Below, one piece after another: positions 54,696 to 64,000 of a stretch of 64,000 bases of DNA. This DNA is from Ctenosaura bakeri (taxonomy: Eukaryota > Chordata > Lepidosauria > Squamata > Iguanidae). Below the pieces are notes generated by a model. It searched no databases. It saw only the letters and a program-made list of their open reading frames with translations, and had not been told where the DNA came from. The DNA lies in NCBI GenBank assembly GCA_948474755.1, contig CAOLHI010001287.1:62001-126000 (forward strand), given 5' to 3'. Each line of letters starts with the position of its first letter. Position 1 is the stretch's first letter. The translations under genes were made by a program, and so were the position numbers.

Positions 54696-56141
54696 CATGC
54701 CCAGTTTTGTTTAACTTTGCAGACTAAATATAGTCTTGATTCATTCCATTTATTGAGGCCCACTGCCTGCTAGTCTGTCAGTTCATCACTTTCCATTCAC
54801 ACTTATTTCAGTTTCTTCTTCTTTCTGCTTCAAAACTTTTGTACCGGAAGTTATTTTCAAAAATTCTTTTCCTAAATGGACAAATTTCTTCAATTCTCAG
54901 AGGAGATTGAGAAAAATGTTCACTTGGTAGCTGAAGCATCAAGAAGTGACTTATATAGCTATGAAAGAGACCACGAACTGCTGTTATTATCTTACCTCAA
55001 ATGAAAAATTATTGAGCATATGATGAATTTCTATTTTAAGAATCATTATCTCCATGTTGAATTTCTCTTCTGCACCCAAAGTATGATGAAACAGAACTAA
55101 CAATTTGAGTTGTGGTCAGTATATGGAAGACTTCTTTCTCCTCTGTGCTCTGTACAGCACAGTAGTGTCACCTCTAGTGGTAATGCACATCTATGTAAAC
55201 TGTCCACTGGAACAAAGTAACCTAGTGAGCTTGAATTTGATCCATACCTCATTCTATCAACTCAACATTCAACACAAAATACTATTCCTTCTGCCATCGC
55301 CACTTCTGAATCATGCTTCCATTGGTTTGGACCTTTGCATACTGATCAATAAATGGGTCCAACCAATCAATAAAACAGTAATGGCTTCTTCTGGGCCCTT
55401 GCGTATGCACTGCATATGAATAAATCATTCAGTTGAAAACAACGTCTGATTATTTCATTTTCCCTATCTTCCACAATCATGTATATCTAAAAATAACAAC
55501 AAAAACCTGTTGTTTAGCTCTTTGATCTTCAAATGTAGAACAAACATGTTTCACCACAAGAAATTTATTGTTAAGAATAATTACACCTCTTGTGAAATCA
55601 GGTGAAATGACAACCTTTTTAAAATGTTGCAGTAAACAAATCCAGCACATCAGGGGAATGAATGCTATCTAGACAAGTGACAACAATGCAAAATAATGGA
55701 TAAGTAAACTAATGAGATTACCTTTTGGAAAAGAGAAAAAAAATCAGCTTTGCATAGGTAGATGTTGTAAACAATAGAAAAAGCTAATTGAAAACATCAA
55801 ACACTATCTGAATAGCAAAGATTGCTACAGTGAAATTGGATCAAGTACATAAAGACAGTTCTGTCCCCACTACCACCAAAAAAAAAAAAACATTTTCCTT
55901 GAACATTTATTTTGGGCTCTTAACTGACAGAATAAATGTAGAGGCTGTGTAAGCTTTGGATACTAGATGGTGGTGGAGGGAGGACAAACCTCTAGTGCTA
56001 TAATCTTTACATCGTGTCATGTTGTTATTTCTCCTAGACATGTAGAGATCTGTGGAATGTGAGGAAGCATGTGTGGCTGTGTAGAAGCGCTGAAAGTAAA
56101 AGGGAATGGTGGGGATGTAATTGAGAATTAGTGTAGATTGG
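54696..56141. other. Unassigned sequence
   Basis: No gene or family recognised. A 104-codon frame at 55105-55419 is hydrophobic-rich but has no repeatable motif and no support as an exon. Confidence 0.5.
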
Positions 56142-56573
56142 TGTGTTAGGATTGTTTATTGGCTGGGGCAATAAATAACAATTGGCCAGATTAGGTAAAT
56201 AACGTTTGGTTTTGTGCTTAGATGAGAGCAATCAGAGGGTGATTTACGAGGATTAGGCTGGGAAATGCAATGGGAGGGCTGAGAATTAGAATACCAAAGG
56301 CCAGGGACAAATTTCTAAAGATCAAAGTGGTTGTCAACAGGAATTGCCTTAACTAAAAAAACAAAAAGCCATTTGGCAATTATTGGAAGGGAGGTGTAAA
56401 CCTGGAAGAACCACCAAAGAGCATCAGGAAGAGATGCTGATGGATTCATGTATTTTGCAATATAATATAACCCCTGAAGCATGGTTTTAACTCCAACAAC
56501 GTTTGTGTTACTGACTGGTTGTGCTTCCAATAAACTACATGAAAATCATGTCTGTGTTTTCTTGAGCAACACA
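56142..56573 (+). mobile_element. Possible solo LTR (uncertain)
   Basis: The block begins TGTGTTAGG and ends GCAACACA, short inverted ends. It has a TATA-like AATATAATATAACCCC near 56458 and AATAAA at about 56529, 45 bp before the end, an LTR-like order. No target duplication is visible and it does not match the other LTRs here. Confidence 0.35.
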
Positions 56574-57371
56574 AAGTAGCAGGACTTGACACATTGGTTG
56601 GTTCCAATGTTAGTGAACAAGTGAATCCAATTTTTTCAAAAAAAAATAATAAATATTATTTCAAAATGTTGAATCAATCTCTCCCGAATTTACATGCTTG
56701 CCTGCATTTCTGTATTGAGGAGTCCATTAAAACATGAATCAACAGTGATAGTCTCTAATTCAGTTTTGCAACATCTCCTGAAAACAATCCCCCCACCCAT
56801 ATAAAGGCAACCTCATGTTTTCTTTCATTATATCAAGTTACCTTACAAAGACCTAGACATCCTTTCCACCAACCAAATAATTTTGTCACTGCAGACACTA
56901 AATGCACCTGGAGACAGTGGACAAAGCATTCCAAAGATAATTGACAATACTTCTGCTTCTTTTGAACGTTTGTCAACAAGCAAGATTGTTGAGCAATAGA
57001 GGCTCCCATATGACAGAATGATTCTAGCTTTTTAGACAATATCTCTTGTCACCAAGACAAAGAAAAGACTTGTCAAAATAATATGCCTCTGCAGGAGAAG
57101 GTGTGGGTTCTTTTCCCAGCATAAAAATGTGAAGTTTCATGCAGAAGAAGGACAAAGCAATTTTTCAACTTTCCATTAATATTTCTTCTTCAGTCAAATG
57201 CAAAACAGAAACAAAATAAAAATGGAATCTTTAAATTCTGTGAAGCACAATACCTTTTATTTAACAGTGCAATCAAATACATGCTTTTTGTTCATATACA
57301 CACACATACACATACACACACAGAGAGATATTTTATTTTCTCCTACTTTCAGTGAACTTATTCTTCACTAA
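56574..57371. other. Unassigned sequence
   Basis: Nothing recognised. A (CA)n tract lies at about 57297-57325. Confidence 0.5.
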
Positions 57372-57573
57372 GGACCTTTCCCCACCACACTGTTACACTG
57401 GTATTATTCCACTTTCAACATCCTATGGAATCCTGAGGTTTGCAGTTTAGGGAGGGGCATTTAGAATTCTCAACCAGAGAACTCTTTGGCCTCAGGAAAC
57501 TACAAACCCCACAATTCCACAGGATGTTGAAAGTGGAATAATACCACTATAACAGTGTACTGTGGAAAGGCCC
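57372..57573. mobile_element. Palindromic MITE, full-length reference copy
   Basis: A 202-bp element starting GGACCTTTCCCCACC and ending TGTGGAAAGGCCC. Left and right arms of roughly 70 bp (TATTATTCCACTTTCAACAT against ATGTTGAAAGTGGAATAATA) flank a centre with CAACCAGAGAACTC. Flanking trinucleotides are TAA and TGA. The best-preserved complete member of the family. Confidence 0.85.
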
Positions 57574-57984
57574 TGAGTGTGCTTTAGGGGTGTAGCCAGA
57601 AACATTTGTACTTCACTCTTTCTGCAATTGCTCTATCCCAAGGAAGCTTATAGTCATAATGAAAACAAGCAAAATAATAACACAAAATGAAGAAAGGATA
57701 ACACAGCCAATCATCATCATTATCTATGCACATCTAAAGAACTTCCAAATGAGTTAGCATTTTAAAAGGACATGTACAAGAAATGGACAAAGGGAGAAAT
57801 TATGAAAGAGGAATTCAACTAAATAGCCAGCAGGAATAGGGAAAAAGTTAGAAAACGTAAAGCACAGAATGAGCTCTGACTCAACAAAAAGGATGCTGTT
57901 TTTTATTTTTATTTTGTTGTTTTTTTTGTCATGTCTGTAGCAAAACAAAGAACAGGGAAATGGCAGGGCCACTGCATGGATGAT
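57574..57984. other. Unassigned sequence
   Basis: Nothing recognised; mostly A-rich text. Confidence 0.5.
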
Positions 57985-58484
57985 GGTGAACTGCTAACAC
58001 ACAACAGAGAAAAGGCAGAATTACTTGACACCTTTTTTGCCTCAGTTTTCTTTCAAAAGGAAGAGTGTTCAACCTGGGGGTAAATGTAACGGATGATGTA
58101 TTAGGAGAAATGTAAAACAGAACAGGTAAAGGGGTCATACAGGAATACCTGGCTACTTTAAATTAATTCACGCCACAAGGGCCATATGAACTACATTCAA
58201 GAGGATTAAAATAATTGGGAGCAATAATCTCAGAACCCCTGGCAATAATCTTTGAGAATTCCTGAAGAACAGGAGGTCCCAGAAGAATACAAATGTAGTA
58301 CCAGTCTTTAAAAGGGGAAAACAGAGGCCCTAAACAATTGTCACCCAGTCAGCCTGACGTGAATACAAGGAAAGCACCAAGAGCAGATGATTAAATAGAC
58401 AGTCTGTAAGCACTTAGAAAGAAATGCCATGATCACTAAACATCAACATGGGTTTCTCAAAAATAAATCATGACAGATTAATTT

Positions 58485-58530
<46 letters not shown>

Positions 58531-58925
58531 CACACACACACACACACTTGCAAGCATGGTTTATGAAGAGAATGCTGAGGATATAGTACCTCTTGATTTC
58601 AGTAAGGCCTTTGGCAAGCCCCTGCTTATGATCTTCTTCCAAACAAGTTAGTAAAATGTGGGCTCCACAATGATGTTGTACATTTGAAATTGGTTGACCA
58701 AACAAACCCAAAAGTTGCTCACCAATGGCTCCTCTTCATGTTGACTAGGATGCCTCAAGGTTCTTTCCTGGGTCCAGTGCTATCCCACGTCTTTATAGAT
58801 TACTTGGATGGTGGAATTGAGAACATTTTTAAAAATTTGCAAATGACACCATATTAGGAGAAGTAGTTAATTACACAGAGGACAGGATCAGAATTTAAAA
58901 TAGCCTTAACAGATTAGTACACACC
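57985..58925 (+). pseudogene. CR1 LINE fragment with internal microsatellite
   Basis: Blocks of the CR1 ORF2 occur in order: TTGCCTCAGTTTTCTTTC, CAGGAGGTCCCAGAAGAAT, CAGCCTGACGTGAATAC, ACATGGGTTTCTCAAAAAT, then after a (TC)n(AC)n tract at 58487-58548, CTTGATTTCAGTAAGGCCTT (DFSKAF) and GGTTCTTTCCTGGGTCCAG (GSFLGPVL region). Heavily mutated. Confidence 0.8.
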
Positions 58926-59399
58926 AGTATGCCCTTTTGCACTATAATGGTAAAAAAATGTATTAAAAAAAATTAAAAAAATACTCAAAGGAGGAATTTA
59001 AAATAAACATGGAGAGGTGATAGATTTCAAACTTACCATGCCCTGGGAGTAGTTGAAGGAGCAATAACCTGGGAATACTCACACCACACCCACTCCTGGA
59101 TCCACAATGTCAGGAAGCACTATCAAGCACTACTGACAAATCACACTCACCCAGCTGACAGGATTGTGGTGGGAAAGGAGGCCATTACCAGATTTTTCCT
59201 GGAAATGAAAAAAGGGCAGATTTCCAATGAATGGGAACATGAAAGCACCTCATTAGTGACAATACCATGCAATAGCATTAGTCCTGGACCAGGAACAACA
59301 CATTGCTCTGGAGGGATGACAACTTCATGCAGTAAGGGCCATAGTCTTCAATCTGTCTTGGGCAGTGGTGGGTGGGAATGAAATAAGTGTGTTTCTTTG
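58926..59399. other. Unassigned sequence
   Basis: Lies between two same-strand CR1 copies and matches neither by eye. A 71-codon frame at 59166-59381 has no motif. Confidence 0.5.
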
Positions 59400-61085
59400 A
59401 GAAGTGGAATGAAGAAAATGAAAAAGGACTTGAGGATGATTCTCCTTGTTGGGATTTCTAGATGCTCAGGAGGATTCTCTTAACCAGCCAAAAAGTTCAA
59501 AATATAACAAACAAAAGAGAGTGGTGGTTATGCTCAGAGCAATAGGAAGAACAAGGAAATGTTAGGGTCATTGCATACAAAACAAAGGTGAAATGTTAAC
59601 TGGGGACAGAGGGAAGGTTGAGCTGTTCAATACCATCTTTGCCTTTTTCTTCTCCCAGAAGGAAAACAATGGTCTAACTGGCGGAAATAGAGCAGATGAT
59701 GTAGTAAGGGGATTGTAGCTCAGAATAGATAAAAAAGGTAGTAAAATTATACTTAGCTACTCTAAATGAATTCAAGTCTCTATTATGGTCAGATGAACTT
59801 CATTCAAGAGTACTAAAGGAACTGCAAATGTAATCTCAAGGCCACTGTCAATAACCTTTGAGACTTCTTAGAGTAAAGGAGTGGTCCCAGGAGACTGGGA
59901 GAGAACAAATATTGCCATCATCTTCAAAAAGTGCATAAAAGATGACCTGAGCAACAGTAAAAGGTTCTAGAACAGCTCATTAAACAGTCTGTGCACTCTT
60001 GGAAAGGAATGCTATGATTACTAAAAGCTAGCATGGGTTTCTCAAAAACGAATTATGCCAAACTAATCTTATCACTCTTTTTTGATAGAGTTGTAAGCTT
60101 GATACATCAGAAGAGTGCTGTGCATATAGTATAGTTGATTTTAGTAAGGCTTGGGACAAGGCCCCCTGTGATATTCTTGCAGACAAGCTGGTAAACTTTG
60201 CTGTAAATAGTCCTATTGTTTATAACTGCTTGACCAACCAAACTCAGAGAGTGTTCACCAATGCTTTTTCTTCATCTTAGAGACAAGTGACTAGTTTGGT
60301 GCCTCAAGGTTTTGTCATAGGCCTAAAGTTGTTAAACATCTTTATAAATGATTTAGAGCATGGAATAAAGACATCATCTCTATTATCAAATTAGCAGATG
60401 ACATCAAATTTGGGGAGTGAATAGTTCAGAACACAGGATCAGATTTCAAAATGACCCTGACAGACTGGATAGCTGGGCCACCAAAATGGATTTCAACAAG
60501 GATAAATGGAAGGTACTACTTTTAGACTAGAAAAAGGAAACAGTTTGAAAGCAGTAGATTGGAAAAGGATCAAAAGGTCTTAGTAGGCCACAAGGTAAAT
60601 ACAAGCAGTGTGGCGCAGTAGTAAAAGAAGACAATGAAATGCTATGCAGCATCAATATTGTGTTCAGTTCTGGGCACAATACTTCAAAAACGAACGTGTC
60701 CAAAGAAGAACAACCAAGCTGATCAAAGTACTGGAAACCAACACTTATGAGGAATGACTTAACAAACTGAGATTTTTCAGCTTGGAGAAGAGAAGATGAG
60801 AAGTAACATGATAGTTATCTTTAATTGTTTAAAAGGATGTCATGTAGAAGAGGAACAAGCTTATTTTCTTCTGCTCCAGAGGCTAGAACATGAATCTGTG
60901 GATTTAAATTACAAGAAATGAGATTCTACATTAACATTAGGAAGAATTCCTTTACTTTAAATGCTGTTCAATATTGGAATAGATTGCTGGGGTTGTGGGG
61001 GGGCCTCCTACTTTGGAGGTTCAATGAGCATCTTTCAGGAGTGTTTTGGCTATTTGTTCCTGCACAGCACAGAATTGTTCTCCAA
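59400..61085 (+). pseudogene. CR1 LINE, longest copy (ORF2 to 3' region)
   Basis: About 1.7 kb collinear with CR1 ORF2 and its 3' end: CTTTGCCTTTTTCTTCTCCC, GGTCCCAGGAGACTGGGAG, CAGCATGGGTTTCTC-like text at 60030, TTGATTTTAGTAAGGC, CAAATTAGCAGATGACATC (LADD-type catalytic block, about 60388), GCAGTGTGGCGCAGTAGT, TTCAGTTCTGGGCACAATAC and CTTCTGCTCCAGAGGC. Frameshifts and stops abolish the ORF. It ends just short of the canonical terminus. Confidence 0.88.
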
Positions 61086-61129
61086 GAGTATTGTCGGTCA
61101 CTTGAGTTCTGTGAATAAGGAATGTCATA

Positions 61130-61730
61130 TAATCACACAGTCATGAAATCACACAACTGGAAGGTACCACATGGTGTATCTAGTCTAACTTCTTGCCAGG
61201 CATGAACACACACTTAAACCATTATTGAAAGATGGTTTAGAGGGTCATCCATATTCTCCTCAAAAACCTCCAAAGAAGATTTCACCACCTTCCCAGACAG
61301 ACGATTCCACAGTCAAGATATTCTTTCAAATGTTTGAGTGTGATCTCTTTTCTTATAATTTGCACCCATTGCACCCTTCATGTTCTCATACTTGGAGCAG
61401 AAGAAAATAAGCTTGCTCCACCATCTGCCTGATATTCCTTCAGGTATTTAAAGGTGGATATCATATTACCTCTCAATTTTCTCTTCTCCAAGATAAACAT
61501 ACCCAGTTTCCCAAGTCAAACCTTAAAGGTCTTGGTTTCTCTTCTCTGGATACATTCCAGCTTGTCAATATCCTTCTTCAACTGTGGTGTGCAGAACTGG
61601 ACAGAATATTGCAGGTGAAATCTGACTGAAAAATGTAGTGGTACTATTCTCACCTGTGATCAGAACACTGCACTCTTGTTAATGCAGCCTAGAATTATCT
61701 TATGTGTTTTTGTTTGTTTATTTTGTCTTT
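61130..61730 (-). mobile_element. CR1 LINE fragment, antisense
   Basis: Plus text CATGAAATCACACAACTGGA, CTCAAAAACCTCCAAAGAAG, GCTTGCTCCACCATCTGCC, CTTCTCCAAGATAAACAT, CTGGATACATTCCAGCTTG and AGAACTGGACAGAATATTGC is the reverse complement of a CR1 3' half. It lies tail to tail with the copy ending at 61085. Confidence 0.82.
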
Positions 61731-62068
61731 GGCTGATGTAATGGGATTAAAAAAAATCCAAACATCTTGTGCTTTGTTTCTGATTTCTTAAGCAATTCTA
61801 AACAAGCCATTCTGTCTTCTTGCAAGGACGGTGTCAAACGTCAACAAGATAATTCACTAAGAACATCTGTTTGTTTACAGAAACATGTTAGAATGCTCTG
61901 TTCTCTGTTCTCCGTAAGCACATCTTCTCTTCCTTTGGAAGCTCTATAAAAATACTGATTTTTCAATAACACTTTGTTCATCTGATCAGATTACTGTTGC
62001 AGCCAAGCTGATAGCAGAGGTTGAGGAGATGTCCCCTCTTGTCCAAGAGTAATCGTGTTTGTGTCTGT
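61731..62068. other. Unassigned sequence
   Basis: Nothing recognised. Confidence 0.5.
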
Positions 62069-62164
62069 GGCCATTTCCACACTAGACTGTTATGGCACTA
62101 TGATTCCACTTTCAACATCCTATGGAATTTTGGGGTTTGCAGTTTTGGGAGGGGCCAAATGGCC
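62069..62164. mobile_element. Palindromic MITE, 96-bp deletion derivative
   Basis: Left arm GGCCATTTCCACACTAGACT through CATCCTATGGAATTTTGGGG is followed after a short centre by the terminus AAATGGCC. Flanking trinucleotides are TGT on both sides (62066-62068 and 62165-62167). Smallest complete copy in the window. Confidence 0.72.
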
Positions 62165-62329
62165 TGTGTCTATGTGCATGTGTATGACTCCTTCCCAACC
62201 TGATTCAAGGCCTAATCTCAGCTCTGTGTTCATATACTGGGGAAACAAATGTGGACTGATATTTCAGTCACTCCCAACATGAGTTAAAAGCCAGCATGGG
62301 TTTCTCAGATGGGGACAATGTTAACTTTC

Positions 62330-62880
62330 CTTAACTCTGATGGAACTTTGATGGAGTCAGATGGAGCCTCTACTTCTTCAGTCATTCTTTACTCATTCTG
62401 GGCAGAAAGTCCTCTTACTGCATCATTTGTTTGGTTTTCACCAATCTTTGTATTGTTTTTCTTTTGGAGAAGACAGAGGCAAAGAAGACGATCACCAGTC
62501 CCACTTTCTCTCTATTCCTTGTCAACTGGTTCACCCTCTTCTCTATGCTTTGGCCCTGTTATTTCCTTCTTCAGCCTCTTCCTCTGAACACAGTTAAAAC
62601 CTCTTTTTTATTTTAACCTCTCCAGTGAACCTGAGCTCATTTTAAACTTTTATCTTTTACGATTTTTCCCCTAGAAGTACTGTCTAATTGTTTGTATTCC
62701 TCTTTGGTGATTTCTCCCTTCTTCTATTTCTTATAAATCTCATCTCATCTGAAAGTTTTATGTACATCCAACCTGGTTTCTTTAAGCCACTTCCCACTTT
62801 TCTTCCTCACTAGAAGAATTGCCTTTGAACAATTCCTATTCATCATGAACTCCCTTCTGTTTGAGCATCTCTGACCATGG
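62330..62880 (-). pseudogene. CR1 LINE ORF2 fragment, antisense
   Basis: Plus text TTGTTTGTATTCCTCTTTGG, TGATTTCTCCCTTCTTCTAT and CTGGTTTCTTTAAGCCAC is the reverse complement of the linker between endonuclease and RT in CR1 ORF2 (sense words of the type EITKEEYKQ). Interrupted by stops. The solo LTR at 62881 is inserted directly beside or within it. Confidence 0.62.
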
Positions 62881-63853
62881 TGTTACCCTGTTCTCTGGGA
62901 GTCCCGGGAGGGACGCCCGAATAACCAAGCAAAAACACATGATAGGAAAATTAATTGGAGCACACTCTTAAGCTAGTGAGAGGCAGGGTAACTTAGCAGG
63001 GATCTTGTAACCCAATGTCTACAGGGTCAGGTCAGAAGAGCAGTTGGACAGGTTTTAAGACAGTAAAAATGATGTCTTTATTAAAGGACAGACAACAAAT
63101 AAGACACCACAAATGCACAGCTAACTTGGAAATTAGAAATAGGAGTTTTCGGGGGAAATGGGTGATACGACACCTTTTCTCGTAGTCCTGGAGAGGTTGG
63201 AGGTGGCAGGGAAGAAAGCTTAGCGCGGTTCGCTGAGGGGGTGACTCGCTGGACAAAGCGACAGCAAGGAAGGATAGCAGTCCAGAGTGTTCCGAGGTTC
63301 AGTGGGCTCAGTTGCTAGAACTGAGGGGATGGCTCACCAGACACAGCAGCAGCAAGGCTGGATGGAATTCAGGAGCAATCCAAGCTGTCCAAGGAGGATT
63401 TGGAATTGGGAGCCTTTTATAGGGTGGATTGTGCCTACAGGCCATGCCATACTCAGTGAGAACAATGCAAGTTTGGAGCAGGACAAAGCTTTGGCAAAGG
63501 TCAAGTTTTACATGATGGGCTTAGCGCAGGTTTAACAATAGTGTAGCCAGTATACAAATAGCTTGGCATTGTAAGGGCATCGGCTCGAGACCGAACGTCT
63601 TTGTGTAGAGTCACACTTAAGCAAGGTGTGTCTGCAAGAGAGGTCCCTGAAGCAACGGACTGGCGTTAATCTGCCTGCCTAAGTGTGGTTTGGAATGCCC
63701 AGTACTTACCGGCCGCGCCTGTGCATGTGCCTGCCCGGTGGCCTCGCAAACACATGGAGTGGGGTGGCAGAAAAAGGTCAAGTGAAGGCCAAATAAGTTT
63801 GATATCAAAAGATATCTAGTGCTATCACCGGGTATGTCTGAACCATAGTAACA
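62881..63853 (-). mobile_element. Solo LTR, copy 3, with internal duplication
   Basis: A 973-bp LTR of the family at 6537-7484, inverse orientation: plus text starts TGTTACCCTG and ends AGTAACA. Flanks ATGG (62877-62880) and ATGA (63854-63857). A TATA sequence (CTTTTATAGGG in plus text) lies near 63411 and the polyadenylation signal near 63077. A segment of about 90 bp starting CTGAGGGG is duplicated in tandem (about 63232-63320 and 63321-63400), which accounts for its greater length. Confidence 0.87.
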
Positions 63854-63857
63854 ATGA

Positions 63858-64000
63858 GATCTCAATCAGTATTTTCCTGAACTTAGTGAGATCAAGAATC
63901 TCCTCCCAATTCCTCTTTGGCATATAATGCCAGTCCTCATTTAACTGTATGGCCTATCTCGAGCCCTTGAGCCTGTTTGGGTGTGAACTTTTTAGCAGTT
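63858..64000. other. Unassigned sequence to window end
   Basis: AT-rich text without recognised features. Confidence 0.5.

Noticed and set aside
54269..54763. 164-codon open frame on the minus strand
   Set aside because: It overlaps the hAT-like element at 54238-54687 and extends past its edge, and shows no transposase motif such as a hAT dimerisation block.

Overview
The window looks like intergenic chromatin from a squamate reptile, most likely a lizard. It contains two SINEs of the Sauria type, several tRNA-derived SINEs whose tail matches an RTE/BovB-like LINE, many CR1 fragments, a Penelope-like fragment and a tyrosine-recombinase retrotransposon. I found no host protein-coding gene, no exon I could defend, and no functional RNA gene. 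Nearly all coding similarity belongs to decayed transposable elements. The many short open frames elsewhere look like chance frames or repeat shadows.

Layout, left to right. Positions 1-5.9 kb hold palindromic and other short DNA transposons, a hAT element (3721-4477) with two SINEs inside it, a 5S-derived SINE and microsatellites. At 6.3-7.6 kb a solo LTR (6537-7484) sits inside an unidentified repeat made of near-palindromic TTTCTGCACAGAAA-like motifs. At 9.3-10.5 kb there is a three-layer nest: a SINE split by a GC-rich DNA transposon, which is split in turn by a second LTR-like insert. At 15.1-16.0 kb lies a DNA transposon with inverted GACTTGAGT arrays at its ends and an ~83-bp tandem repeat in its core.

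The most gene-like part is roughly 19.07-24.98 kb on the minus strand. It is a broken DIRS/Ngaro-type retrotransposon that reads gag, reverse transcriptase/RNase H, tyrosine recombinase, then an SGNH/GDSL-hydrolase-like frame. All four segments carry frameshifts or stops, and the recombinase has lost a catalytic arginine. There is no room for the methyltransferase domain usual in DIRS1-type elements.

From 25 to 64 kb the sequence is unassigned AT-rich DNA mixed with repeats: a Penelope-like GIY-YIG fragment (32.3-32.95 kb), two more solo LTRs of the 6.5-kb family (33118-34029 and 62881-63853, both minus), nested DNA transposons at 38.7-39.6 kb, Sauria SINEs at 39.9 and 42.7 kb, a 76-bp-arm hairpin at 43.06-43.26 kb, an RTE/BovB-like LINE in a head-inverted (twin-priming-like) arrangement at 44.95-47.66 kb, a hAT element with an 8-bp target duplication at 54.24-54.69 kb, and CR1 debris on both strands from 58 to 62.9 kb. 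Boundaries given as round numbers are approximate; those tied to terminal repeats and target-site duplications are read to the base.
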